This document shows positions 23,167 to 34,447 of a stretch of 64,000 nt of DNA, piece by piece. Each line of letters begins with the position of its first letter. Position 1 is the first letter of the stretch. The notes beneath the pieces are model-generated. The model saw nothing but the letters and a program-made list of their open reading frames with translations, was not told the origin of the DNA and made no database searches. The translations under genes were made by a program, and so were the position numbers. The stretch is from Armillaria gallica (lineage: Eukaryota; Basidiomycota; Agaricomycetes; Agaricales; Physalacriaceae): positions 682,001 through 746,000 of the forward strand of contig JBANDB010000013.1 of NCBI GenBank assembly GCA_037576215.1. The letters are read 5' to 3'.

Positions 23167-24235
23167 GTTGATGAGCAGATAGCAGACAGCCAGAAAACAG
23201 AGACGGTACTTATACCATTTTAACTTTACTAATCATTGTCATAACCGTTCACGCATTGAGCACCTTAGGCCCCGTCGGGGAACAGATGGCAGAATTTCTC
23301 TGGCTTCTTTGGGTAATCGAAACGGCCCGATTACCCCAATGTACAATGCTAATTGATGGGCGTAACAGCTACTATCTAGAAAAGAATCAGACACTTTGTA
23401 ATGATGAGATTCAGGGACGTTGTACCCATGTACTTTTGAGTAAAGGAAAGGTCAAGTGCATTAATCCTTCGGATCAAAAGCCACAACGAAAGTTGGAGCA
23501 CTGAGAGGAGGTAGGAAAGAACACTTGTTCGTTGACTACTAGTAGGATGCCAGGAAGATTTTAAGTTGCACTGGTCTGTTCGCTAGGAACAGCCAATCAC
23601 AATCTCAAGAGACCAAGCTTTATGCAGATGCAAGTTGAACTGAACAGAGTACCACTCGAATGAGCAACTTGACGTTCAAATCACATCCGAAAATTCCCAG
23701 ACGTCTTGCACCTTCAGCTTAACCATGACCTAAACACTCTCCTCCTTGGAACATTGCTGAGATCCTGAACCGTGAACGGCGACATGCGTGTCACCCGAAG
23801 ATGAGTGACGAATCCAGCCACGTACATTTGGCTTATTGCAAACAGATCGAATTTTTCAAATGGAAAGCTTGCTCAAGGTAGCTTTAGCGGATAGTAGGAC
23901 GCGTAGATAGATAGAGCAAACTATCGGGCCGCGGTCCGACATCCATGCTTATGTCATGTAGCACATGACCGTGACGTATCTGGCAAGCGAGTGACAAGCA
24001 AGCGACCGTCCACCACGAGCATCGCCCAAGTCAGAGCTGTTAAAAGGTGAATTTTTAATGTCTTGAAAGTTCACCAGTATCAAGGGGATGGAGAGCAAGT
24101 CGTATGTCTATTGTTGTACTTTGCTTGGCAAGAGCTAGAGCCGGCAAATTTCCGGCAGCCGTTGATGGTTCTTTTCCGCTCAGATTCTTAATCGCGACAT
24201 CGTGGCAGTAGCCGCACCACTCCTTTTCTTGTACC
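23167..24235. other. Intergenic, with one dispersed repeat
   Basis: This lies upstream of both the P450 gene (-) and the small cysteine-rich gene (+). Apart from the repeat copy at 23,782-23,908 I see no structure. Short frames such as 23,256-23,504 (+) have no motif. Confidence 0.45.
23782..23908 (+). repeat. Dispersed repeat, copy B
   Basis: This matches 8,210-8,347 (minus strand) over about 130 bp: ACATGCGTGTCACC, CGAAGATGAGTGACGAA, CACGTACATTTGGCTTATTG, ACAGATCGAATTTTT, AAAGCTTGCTCAA, GTAGCTTTAGCGGATAGTAG and GACGCGTAGATAG appear in the same order. The copies differ by substitutions and small indels, so they are old. The two copies are in opposite orientation about 15.5 kb apart. Confidence 0.7.
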
Positions 24236-24842
24236 ATGAACAAAAGACGGCGGATATCGTTGCTGTCGTCGAAGCCTGTCTCGACCTCCTCGGAACCAGT
24301 CAAGGATATCCCAGCCGGTGGCCTCGTATGCATTGCTTGTAATCGTGCAATTAACACGCGTACGTCGTGTGCAATACTATGCTCAAGGTGAGCATTCTGG
24401 GTATCGGAAGGAATACAGCTATACATTATCCAGATGCGGTTCCTCGACATGCGTGATATGTTCCCGAAAATGTACTGCACATCGTCCGCCTTCGTCGCCA
24501 CCGACAGTATCGCTGTCACCTTCTCGGTCGGCCCTGGCACTTAATGCACCAAACACAAATTTGATGACAGAAACGATTACGAATCCGCCTCTGCCTCCTC
24601 TACCTCAATCCCATAAAAGGAAGAAAACTGCCGATAGCGACACTGGGGGCAAGTTGGAGTCCATTAAGGACAGCGACTACGAGGAAGAGGGGACAAGCTG
24701 CGGAAGAATGGTTTGTCGTAACTGCTGCGTCGAAAACGTCCAAAGGTACCACATTCTTTATGTCTTTTTCTACCACTGAACTGATCTTGTACCTAGCGAT
24801 ACCACCACCTGCTTTGACTGTCTCGAATTCCATTCTAACTGA
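24236..24842 (+). CDS. Small cysteine-rich, zinc-binding-type protein
   Basis: Three exons give about 168 residues. The ATG at 24,236 reads MNKRRRISLLSSKPVSTSSE, then GGLVCIACNRAINTRTSCA and ILCSR. A 45-nt intron (GTGAGC...CCAG) leads to CGSSTCVICSRKCTAH. A Ser/Pro-rich spacer follows, with a basic patch SHKRKKTADSD and an acidic stretch SDYEEEG. Then come CGRMVCRNCCVENVQ and, over a GTACC...CTAG intron, SDTTTCFDCLEFHSN, with the stop at 24,840-24,842. Eight or more CxxC pairs at both ends suggest two zinc clusters joined by a flexible linker carrying a possible nuclear localisation signal. From memory, similar short proteins are widespread in mushrooms without known function. The 161-codon minus frame over the same DNA is an antisense shadow. 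Confidence 0.7.
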
Positions 24843-25384
24843 TGCGTGGAATTCTTTTTTTATTTGCATCTACGTTCTCCATCTCAGCATCCATCACTAT
24901 CATGTTATACTATCATTCATCCATGCATACTGTATTTCCTTGTATTCCCCTACCACAGATTTATCATTTTTCTCGCTTCCTTGGTTGATCTCTGAAACCG
25001 GTTGAGGGTTCAACATACTTCAGCTTTTTTGCTGTTGACGTTCTTCCCTAGGTGTGTTTTGTCACAGGCTGAGTTCAGAGGGCCCTGCTCGAGCTTCATC
25101 AGCTTCATGGGCCTGGCCTTAGCGGGCCTTAGCTTAGGCTATTCGCGACAGTCACATCACGTGGAGGGTCACGGATACACGCATTCGCGTCGCGTCTCAG
25201 GCGAACGACGAATACCCTAATGTGACTTTGCACACTTCGCGTCGCCTTGACATGTGCTAAATGCGAGTGCCAATGCCATGAGTCTGGTACTGTATCTGGT
25301 AATTTATAGATTAGAAGGAGTCTTTCTCCGATACTTATATGTTACTGTTACTACATGACAATCACAGCAAAATCTTAAGCGGTG
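24843..25384. other. Intergenic, no gene seen
   Basis: The left half is T-rich and probably the 3' region of the cysteine-rich gene. Around 25,085-25,140 there is a short GGGCCT/AGGCC-rich palindromic stretch. No coding frame is convincing. Confidence 0.4.
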
Positions 25385-25790
25385 GAGCCTCATTGCTGGG
25401 GGCTTATCCCTGTCCTTCAAAAGGATGGATTGCCTTCAAATCGCTCACGCGAGGAAGGTATGCAGCATCATCAATAGGAAATACCAACGAGATGTCAAAC
25501 TCATTGAGGACCCCCAGGAACATTCGCAATTGCGATAGATACCTGAGATTGGCCATACTGATGTCTCTGTGAAGTACGCGAGGATGGTTATAAAGCCGTT
25601 TGTTTGTGACCTGTAAGGCATCAGGGCGGAAAACCAGGGATTTACGACTGATTTTGAAAACCAGATTGCCGGAAAGCGTGATGGTTTTGTCATTCCTCTC
25701 AAGGGTCATAGTGAGTCCAAAGAAGAGCTTCTTCTCGTCTTTCGAAACCTCATTTGCCGCTGTATAAGGATCGGATACCGTGCCATCTTA
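25385..25790 (-). pseudogene. FunK1 kinase relic (left outer fragment)
   Basis: On the minus strand this reads SDPYTAANEVSKDEKKLFF, GLTMTLERNDKTITL, then abruptly RLYNHPRVLHRDISMANL, FLGVLNEFDISLVFPIDDAA and ends. These match, in order, the pre-kinase region and the catalytic HRD / NDFD segments of the FunK1 copies at 26.2-29.2 kb (HPKILHRDISMANIMY; GVLNDFDLSSLIPIEEAT). Most of the N-lobe and everything after the DFD region is missing, so it is a collapsed fragment. It sits just outside the left inverted arm. Confidence 0.75.
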
Positions 25791-26211
25791 AGAGTCAAGC
25801 GTAAGAAGATGGTATTATTATGAGCATGGCAACTCAGAGGGGCCTACCTCCTTCGCAAGGTCGATGGCCTGACTGAAAAACGACCTCCGTCGATCAAAAT
25901 GTGGCATCCAAATCCAACGTTTATCGACCATGCTGCACGCATGAGTAGATTTACGTAGGCAGTCTTGCTTGCACATTTTTTTCAAGACATCACGGGTGTT
26001 CGCTAATCTGCATGTAAGTCGCTCGCCCCGTAGCGAGACCATACCCAGTACAATTTCAAATCGTGTCTTCTCGATCTGAAAGCGATTATCCGTCTTAACG
26101 TCGCCCGACGTGTGATGAACACGACCTGCACTCATATCTGGAAGATGACTAGAAGTCCGATTGAAAATAAACTGTCGTCCACAAATACAACAATATCGCA
26201 AGTTGCGTATC

Positions 26212-29157
26212 TATGAGGGCTCGGCTTCTGGGGTTGGATCTTTGTTCCTCACAATGAGTTCCTTCCCTTTAAATGTCCACATCTCTGCTAAGAACTCCGT
26301 ATAGTCCACACGTCCACCTAGGGTAGCATCATTAAACGGTCTTGTGATTGCTTTCTGTGGTGGTGGTACCGGCGCACGATGTTGAATATTGATATCAATT
26401 GGAAGTGGAAATGCCTTCCGAGACGCAGCTTCAGCTTCATCCTTTGCATCCTGGCGAGCGAAAAGTCCTAATGTAAATTGACGACGAATAGCGTTCAGGC
26501 AAGGACGGAAGGCTTCGGGGCACTTGGAAACAGGGAGGGGTTGGTTGCTGAAAAAAAATGATGTCTTGAGTTGGGCCAAGTCATCCCATGATCTCTCACG
26601 CTCAAACCACTTGTCAAAGTTTGCAGCGATCTCCTCCAACTGCGACGTGCCGTAGGGTTGGGGCTTCTTGATGATGGAGTGGCGGCAGCATATCATCAAC
26701 ATAACATAGAATAGTGCCTCCAAATCGTGGCGATAAAGATGGAGGCCAGAATCCTTCTCTTCTTTAAGGAGGTCAAAGGCCATATAGGGCGGTGTACCTG
26801 TCCGACGGAGGGACGTGGCCTCCTCGATCGGAATCAAGGACGAAAGATCAAAGTCGTTCAGGACTCCAAAAATATTCCCCGCACTGTCGATCCGATACAT
26901 GATATTCGCCATACTGATATCCCGGTGAAGTATTTTAGGATGGTCGTAAAGCCACCTGTGGTCTACAAGTAGACGTTAGAATAAAAAAATGCAGGAAAAG
27001 AGACAATAGCAGCGTACATTGGAGAATATCGGCGAAGACTTGCGCGTAGTCGCTGTCCTTTCGAAGACTTGTTATTGGGAGAAGCTCTTCCAAAACGGTG
27101 ATACGGAGAACGCGTTCTTCATACGCGCCGTCCCTTCCACCGACGAACTTCCCCGCATTTACCATTTCTGCGATTAGCTTCTGCACCGAATCATCATCGG
27201 CGAACTTGGAAGTCCTGCTCATGGAGTATGTTCGGGAGGTGATTCAGAAGCCAGTGCGTCTTCCCCGTCTCAGCCATCTCATTCGCTTTCGCGATGGCAA
27301 TGTCAAGCAATGTCATTTCCGACTTGCGCGACACACTCGGCCAACTGATTTTAACAACCAGATTCGTACCTTCCCACTCGGCACAGGTCGCACGAATGAC
27401 ACACGTATCACGTCCAAACAGGCCTCGCTGACGATAGACAGTGGTGCCCAATATCAGCGTGAGATTTTTGTTGTCCTTCTGGAGCGTCATCTCCAGTCCA
27501 GAGAATAGTAGCGTCGGGTCCTTCGAAACCTTGTTGAATGGATTGAAATCGGTGATGTACGGGTCTTTAATGATATGGTGAAGAATACCGCGCTGTTTCA
27601 GCGTAAGACGATGACATCCTATCAGCATCGCGATGAACAGGATCTCATCATCTTCGTTTCCAAGATCGATGGCTTGGGAAACAATGATCGCAGATCGATC
27701 GTAGTAGGAGAGCTGGATCCGGTCCCGGTCAATCAGAGTCACGAGCGCATGCGATCTCAAGTCCAGCGTTTGACAGTATGTGGAGAGCATAGCGCGCACA
27801 CTGAACCCGAGCTTTCTCAGCTCTGTCCGCTCCCGGCGCGAACCCTGCTTCATCGAGCACCTTCTGCCGTCCACTGGCCACTTTACCCTTCGACGATACT
27901 GTTTTCGATAACCGAGAGATTTTCGACGAAGATTGCTGGACATAGGTATAGTGTCAGTGTGTGTCAAGAATGAGGAGAGGGTCCCTTACCTCATTTCCCG
28001 GTTCCGCTTTGCGCTTTCGACCTCGGGAACTAGCCTGCGAGATCTCAACGTCCGGTGTAGGCTTCGGACGGGACAAATCCACAACGTTGGCCTTGTCTTT
28101 CAAGTACGTGCGATTCTTCTGTGGCCTCGTCGTCAACGGATCCTTGTCATCTGACACGAAGAATCAATATAAAACACATTGGCTTCAGCGAAGAAAATCT
28201 TACCTTTAGTCTTTAGTCTGATAGCATCATAACCTTCGTCGATCGTGTCGTCAGTGCCTTTCATCTCTTTCACTTCCAGCACATGAGGCCACGCAGGAAT
28301 GTAATCGGTATGCTTGCATTTGCTCTTTGAGTCTTTATCGTCGACGACGGTGTGAGACTTGTCGCCGATGGTGTTGATAAATTCCTGAGCAGAAATGCCC
28401 TCGGGTGTGTTAAATAGTATACGCAGTACACCCATGATGTCAGGCTTAACATTAGCCGTTGACCCTCGGACCACATATGGGTCGATACGGTCAAATCGAA
28501 TCACGTCGCCTTCCTGTACCATCAAATTGGGACGGCCTTGCAACACATCAATGACATAATGGCATAGGTCCGCATGAGGACGATACAGCTCCCTTTCTTT
28601 TTCTATCCCTGTTCCGACCACGTCACATAGGCCCAGGTAAGCCCCAAAGAATATTCGGAACTCCTTGTCTTTCTGGACGACAGTAATGTCCGACTTGAGA
28701 GAGACACGCCAGTCGGTAGGAAGATGGAGGATATTGACCAGAAACGTCTCGAACTCGATGAAGATCTGATGGCGAAGGTCATCCTTGAGGTAGGCATCAG
28801 CTTCGTCAATTTTGTGATTCTGGCCATCTTGTGTCTGCAACTCGACCACCGAGTGGCTTGCACTTCCATGGGCGTATGGGGTACTCTTGACCTTGGCCTT
28901 ACCCTTGTCCTTCGACGCTGCCTTCTGAAGCTCTTGGGCAGGCTGCGATGCTCCGTGTACAGGTAAAATGTCGTCCTCGAAGTTGTCATCATCGGAGTGA
29001 CCTAGCTGCTCGTCGTCGTCGCCAGAGGCGTGCTGCGATTGGAAGGCGTGGTGGGCCCGAGGTCTGGTAGTGAGGAACCATTGTCCTGCTGAGCCTGACG
29101 CGTCTGCATTCTAGCGTAGGAAGGTGGGGGAGCTCCGATAAATATTAAGATAGCCAT
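26212..29157 (-). pseudogene. FunK1-type fungal protein kinase, left copy, frameshifted
   Basis: This is a FunK1-family kinase, a fungal expansion with an HRD loop and NDFD in place of DFG. The order is MAILIFIGAPPPSYARMQTR at 29,157; an N-terminal domain (DDLRHQIFIEFETFLVNIL; RELYRPHADLC); a GRKRKAEPG basic segment; LLFSGLEMTLQKDNK; RQRGLFGRDTCVIRAT; then KILHRDISMANIMY, GVLNDFDLSSLIP and GTPPYMAFDLLKEE; and the end DPTPEAEPS at 26,212. Against the right copy this one has three frame breaks: a net 7-nt loss in a GAC-type run at about 29,010-29,040; one extra T at about 27,757-27,760 (GGACTTGAGATC); and one extra C at about 27,205 (CTTCCAAG). No ATG rescues the frame after the first. The second half of the kinase domain is intact. 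Confidence 0.8.
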
Positions 29158-30330
29158 GTCGAATAATATACGGAATAGGGAGCCGGAGAATAATGGTTAC
29201 CGTTGTGGTGGACCGTGGTGGCAGGAACGCAAGATGCGCTCGCCCACGTGATCTGATCGCGGCATCATGTACGTCCTCCCGGTTTAGCTTCCGAAATTCT
29301 CATTTTCTCATTTTTTGCAGACCCCCCGCATCCACATCCAACTCTTGGAGAGCCTCCCACTACTGGTATTCTCTCTGTGCTCTTACCGTTTTTCTACTGT
29401 TCTTTTACAATCTGTTTCGAGAATCCGCTGCTGTCATGCCACCTCAAGGCGGTATTTTCTCTTTTCTGCTGTGCATTGAAGTTTAACGCTGAGTATGGCA
29501 TTTTCTTTCAAGTTCCCACCATCGGCGAACTACGAACCCTATAATTTCCAACACCTCCACCAGGGAAATTTTGTGGTTGGCCCGGCGAAGGATATATCAC
29601 CGGGTGTGAAATACTCGAGAAAATTTAAATGTTTTCTAGGCTCCGGATTTGATTATAACAAGTACACTGTCTAATATGGATACAATAGCTGACCCTCACC
29701 AGCGAGAGTTGGCGTTCGTTATAATTGTGACGTTCTTTGGGACGGCCCCGGTAGCAGAAACAGAAAAAAAGAACAAGGCAGTAATGATAAACTTGACAAC
29801 AGCCGTCGGAACGCAGCATAGGCCTATTGCACCCGAATTTCGTGCTGCCTATTCGAGAGGTGAATAAAGCATGGCCTCCTGTCACTCTTATTGCTTTCCA
29901 CGATACGCATCTTTCTTAAAGCCATACATTCATTTTATGTCATTTTGACACGTACAGGAAGTACCTAAGTGGTATAGAATGTGAGGATTGATACATGGAT
30001 AGTAATGTGGCCTAGTCTGGACAAGATAGTAATGTGCGGTGGTACATAATGCGGTATAGTAATGGTATGATAATCCTCTATAGTAGCGTCCCAATGAAAA
30101 AAAGTCCCAATTGCTGATGAATAATGATAGGATAGCGATGCGATGCGATAGCAATGTGGAGGATGAGTAGTGTCCTTGCACTTCTAGCGAAGCGATGATA
30201 AATCGAAGAATTTTCCGAATCCGTCGTCCATGTAAAAAATGAGAGTATGAGCCAAGTGTTGGCTTTTTGAGGCGTAGTACCGAAAATCGAGCCGTTGGTC
30301 TGAGCCGTCGCCACTTTAAGGCACCGCTCT
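29158..30330. other. Spacer between FunK1 copy and cyclin gene
   Basis: This contains the upstream region of the FunK1 copy and the 3' flank of the cyclin gene. Its sequence is duplicated inversely at about 46,560-48,295, apart from an insertion there. Short frames on both strands are not conserved between the copies, which argues against a gene. Confidence 0.5.
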
Positions 30331-31872
30331 CTAAACGTTGAAAGCGCCATTTCGCGTATTCGCCGCCCTCGAATGCACAAGCACAAGTCTCTTCAGCGTG
30401 TTCGGTCCTTGCCCAGAGTAGGTCGTACCGTAATCCAATGACGCACTCTTGTCGTGTCCCAGTGCTTGACCCTTAGCAGCGCCCCACATCCTGCTCAGGA
30501 AACCACCGGAAGCAGTACTTCTCGCAATCGCAGGCATCGTGACACTAGTCGGAATAGACGATTCCTTGACTCCAGTAGCCAAAGTTGTAGCTCCTGACAC
30601 CGAACGCTTGCCTGAGGTTCGGCGAGACTGTAGCGATGAAATCGATGAAAGCGAGGACGATTGTGTCGGAGAAAGCGCTGTTATCGTCCGTACAGAGGAT
30701 GTGTCTGAAGGCTTCCGAGATCGATTTTGAACAGTATGCTGATTTCTGTGCGCGTATACGGGTGACGGGCGAAGAAGAAAGGGTTTCTTGCCTGGACCCA
30801 CTACCTCCTCCTGTGCCAGAGCTTGGTAGTCGCCATACGAACTGAAGTAGACTCGCGGTTCGACGTGTTCCTCGGTCTCCGAGTCTGATTCCGAGCTTAT
30901 TCCCGATGACGAACTAGACGACGAGCCAGTATCATCTACCAGTGAACAGATATCACTCGAACAAGTTGATGAAGACGAGGTAGTCGAAGTCGATTTTGAC
31001 GTCAAAGCGCTCGGCATAGGCAAAGGGGCAACGGAATCCGCGCGTATGTGAGCCATGGAAAGGCGTCTAGCGAGTCCGCGGACCAAAGAAATTGGGCGAG
31101 AAACGGGGCATGGCGCAAGAGGAACGTCATCTGATGGAGTGAGAGGCTGTGGGGGATTCTGCTCCTGAGAAAGCGCTCTTGCTTTGCCGGCCTTTGCAAC
31201 CTTGTCAACTGCGGATGCCCGTGTACTGGCCTGGCGAGCTACAATAGACATGTACGGAGCAAACAGAGTGCACGCTTCCTCCTCGCTAAACCGCAGGTCG
31301 TAATCCAGCAAATACAATAGCTGAATCTCCATCAAGTTGATCTCTGTGACGTTGAAAAGGCCCGAATACTTGGCCCAATGAATGTTCTTCGGACACGAAT
31401 CGTTGAGATACTTGGCCGTTACAATAAGCGTGGCAAGGAAGATGCGGTGGATTGTGCAGGGCAGACCTATTGGAGTAAATCAAGCTAAGCGATACTGGGG
31501 AAAAGGCGATCAAGGCGAGAACGTACCTTCGGAGAGCACAGGCAGTTTGCTTCGAAGTCGCTCGAGATAGATGAGGGAAGACAAAAGCGTCGAGACTTGC
31601 ACACGAGCTTCCTTGACTATATGCCAGATGAAATTTCGAAGTGAATGTGGCGAGGTCGCTGGGTCGAAATACGTTTTGTACGATGTCCGCGAAGTTCCAT
31701 TCACAGGGGAGTCGCAGTCAAGACGGATGACTTTCGTCGCTTGGCGAGCAACATAATCTATCATGTCCAGCGAGACTCGAGACGCCATGAGATTCACGAG
31801 ATACGGATTATGCGCAGCAATTGGGATGAGAGAAGCCGGATGACGGCGATGGGACGAACGAGCCGACATCAC
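30331..31872 (-). CDS. Pho85-type (Pcl) cyclin
   Basis: This is a cyclin-box protein of the Pcl/Pho80-like family, a regulatory partner of a Pho85-type cyclin-dependent kinase. Exon 1 from 31,872 reads HNPYLVNLMASRVSLDMIDY, SLRNFIWHIVKEARVQVSTL and LSSLIYLERLRSKLPVLSE. After one intron (donor GTACGT at about 31,525) come GLPCTIHRIFLATLIVTAKY, LNDSCPKNIHWAKYSGLFNV, INLMEIQLLYLLDYDLRFS and EACTLFAPYMSIV. The rest is low-complexity and Ser-rich (SSSSSSSGISSESDSE), probably a regulated tail, and ends RNGAFNV at 30,331. The protein has about 495 residues and is intact. Its start faces the nucleotide-sugar transporter across about 230 bp. Only the 3' part lies in the inverted arm; the other arm has a decayed copy. 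Confidence 0.85.
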
Positions 31873-32105
31873 AAGAGAATGAGGAATAGAATGTATAGAT
31901 TATGGGTAATATTGATATAAAGCAGCAGGCGGGAAAGAGGGACGTGGAAGGGAAGGAAAGAAGGGCGGGACGAACGACGACCGACGGAGGCCTTCTTATA
32001 TGTGCCAAGCACAGACAAATAACGCGTTCATCATGTGATGTGACACGTTACACTTGACCACGACGACGGCCACGAGGAATTCACGACATAGACACGACCA
32101 CGACG
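31873..32105. promoter_or_regulatory. Divergent intergenic region between cyclin and UDP-sugar transporter
   Basis: The 233 bp between two divergent ATGs must hold both promoters. A TATATG-like word lies near 31,995. The right part has repeated CACGAC/GACCACGAC words just before the transporter start. No further element is clear. Confidence 0.45.
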
Positions 32106-33126
32106 ATGTTCGACTGGCTGGCGACGCTGGGCCTCGTATTCGGAGGGTGCTGCAGCAACGCTGTCAGTCTTGAGCAGCTTACCTCCCACTACCCCACCGC
32201 TGGATCCCTCATCACATTTTTCCAGTTCTCTATCATTTCATTATACGGTCTCCCAAAGCATACCATCTGGACTCCCTACGGACCTCGTCTTGCACCAACT
32301 AGAATTCCCATCTCTCGCTATCTTATTCAGGTTGCTCTGTTTTATATCATATCCCTCTTGAACAATGCCGCTTTTGCATACCAGATACCTATGTCTGTGC
32401 ATATAATATTCCGGAGTGGGGGCTTGATTGTCAGTATGATTCTAGGGTGGTCTGTTGTTGGTAAAAAGTACGCATTTCTATCTGCTCATAATACCATATT
32501 ATCTGATGATGGTGCTTAGGTATAATATTCACCAAGTATTATCCGTCCTTCTCGTCACTCTGGGTGTCGCTTGTACAACACTATCCGCATCTAATTCATC
32601 TTCCAATGAATCTCACACGGGACTCAGCACATATCTAACAGGCATATTCATCCTCTCTCTAGCCCTCGTCCTCTCTGGCTTTCTCGGTCTCGTCCAGGAC
32701 CACACCTACTCCAAATACTCCAGCGCGTCATCATGGCAAGAGTCCATGTTCTACCTACACTTTCTCGCCCTTCCCATGTTTCTCCTCATCCGAAATGACC
32801 TTGCGACTCAATTCCGCGTCGTCCATGCGGGGCCGAAGATGTCATTTGCATTCATACCCACCGCTTATCTCGCCCTCTTCCTCAACACCCTCACGCAGCT
32901 CGTCTGTGTCGCCGGTGTGAACCGCCTGACGACGCGCGTTAATTCTCTAACCGTAACACTCGTTCTCGTTGTTCGCAAAGCCGTCAGCCTTGTCCTGAGC
33001 GTAGCGATAGGCCAGACCGCTAACAACGTTGACATGCGTCTTTTGTGGACCGGTGCGGTCATGGTTCTCTTAGGAACAGTATGGTACTCCCTGGGAGGGA
33101 AAAAGGCAAAGACTAAGAAGGAATAG
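32106..33126 (+). CDS. UDP-N-acetylglucosamine-type nucleotide-sugar transporter (UAA/SLC35B, Yea4-like)
   Basis: This is a multi-pass Golgi/ER nucleotide-sugar antiporter, related to yeast Yea4 and SLC35B4, which supplies UDP-GlcNAc for chitin or glycan synthesis. Two exons are separated by an intron at about 32,468-32,520 (GTACGC...GCTTAG) that joins GWSVVGKKY to NIHQVLSVLLVTLGVACTTL. Membrane segments include LGLVFGGCCSNAVSLEQL, IQVALFYIISLLNNAAFAYQ, HIIFRSGGLIVSMILGW, ILSLALVLSGFLGLVQDHTY and RLLWTGAVMVLLGTVWYSLG. LNNAAFAY and FRSGGLIVSMILGW are typical of the family. The length is about 322 residues. The C-terminal KKAKTKKE tail is a plausible dilysine-type ER-retrieval or basic tail. 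The gene is intact. Confidence 0.9.
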
Positions 33127-34447
33127 TGAAATGTACCGGAGATCCAACTGCAGAATCTATGGCTCCCATGTCATGTGGTCGTTGTGCCTTTGATAGATAT
33201 GCCCGTAAGATTTTTGTTTATCGTATATTATCACCTTCGGCCTCGTATAGTTCTTGCGGGTGAATGATTCAGCGCGTGCCTCGGATCGAGATTTTAAATG
33301 ACGCACGTTCCAGGGCCGTGAGATATGTTTGGATGAGATGCCTGTCTTTGGGAGAATCTGTCAGACTTCCTCTGACAGCACAGTACGACATCCAACCTCG
33401 CCGTTCCCGTAAACGTTTATGACCTCCATTCATAAGAACGACCCACCCGCTCTGAAAGTCAAAATTTATCTACACTTCCATCTCAATGATGTTCTCCGAC
33501 CCTGTCCGTGGGCCCGGGTATCGTACTCATGGACACGTCCAAAGTTCACGATGGCGATGTTCTGTCCTCGTTGTTTTGTGGAGCAACTCACATACATCAT
33601 CAGGGCCACTAGGATATAGAGAGGAACATCGGCGAGTCAGGAACACATGTTGCACAGCCAAAAATATGGGGAGACTGGGGCCGCGAAGGGTGTAAGTGGA
33701 CTTATTCGTCGTCGTGGAGCAAATGCATTTACGTGTCGATCTAGGCTCGCGGGAACTTTACTGTTCCGGCTGCGGGAAGGCCCTGGATTCCACGGAAGGA
33801 CGTCAACGCAAAGTGTACCAACTCTTTGCTCCTCTTCTTGCCACAATCACAACTCATGCCTACGTAGTACGCATCTGAATGCCTCCCCGTTCACTAGAGG
33901 CACCGGGGCAGCGGCCAACAACAGCCGCGGTACAGCAGCCGGCGGAAACCAAATATCAACCGCCATCATCGTGAACGCTCCGACATTATTGATGTGCAGG
34001 GCACTGGTGGACCTGCGCCGGCGGTGAATGCGGTATGACATGGACTCCGCCCTAGCTTCCAGATCCCGCTAAGCGACACCCAGAATCTGACCTGCTGATT
34101 CGACGGGACGTACACTTACTCCATATTTGCGTAACTCTTCGGGCGCTAGCTAGGTTTCAAAGTCCTACGCTAGTCAGTCCATGATAGCCGTCTTCTCCCA
34201 AAAATACATTTGAGTGCGACGTCAACCCTCGTTTCTACAATTCAAGTTTGTGATTGAACGAAACTGTCGTTGAAGGGTAGCTTCCTTCGCGCATTCATGT
34301 ATTGCATTCCATATTCCTACTACTAGATAAAGCTATGTAATACAAAATAGCCAATGCTTTCAATAGCATTAAACAAAATGAGTACAATAAGAATTACAAC
34401 AACAGGCTCCAAAATTCACAGGGTATATAGCAAATACTCAGAGTCAA
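33127..34447. other. Gene-poor stretch, unassigned frames
   Basis: A plus frame at 33,647-34,027 and another at 33,696-33,878 (with LYCSGCGKALDSTEGRQRK) overlap in different phases. Neither joins convincingly to upstream exons. They may be relics of a cysteine-containing gene. The right end is the 3' flank of the F-box gene. Confidence 0.4.

Larger units (their letters stand above)
25952..31300. repeat. Left arm of a large inverted duplication
   Basis: This segment is repeated in inverse orientation at about 46,010-52,015. Matching landmarks are the cyclin 3' half, the cyclin-FunK1 spacer, the whole FunK1 gene and about 250 bp beyond the FunK1 stop. Similarity starts near 31,300 (minus: TACGACCTGCGGTTTAGC) and stops near 25,952 (minus: GACTGCCTACGTA). 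The copies differ by many substitutions and indels. This arm holds the intact cyclin 3' part and lacks the two insertions seen in the other arm. Confidence 0.85.

Noticed and set aside
24055..24540. 161-codon minus-strand frame over the small cysteine-rich gene
   Set aside because: The plus strand gives three exons joined by consensus splice sites with eight or more CxxC pairs; the minus frame has no motif and is explained as its antisense shadow.
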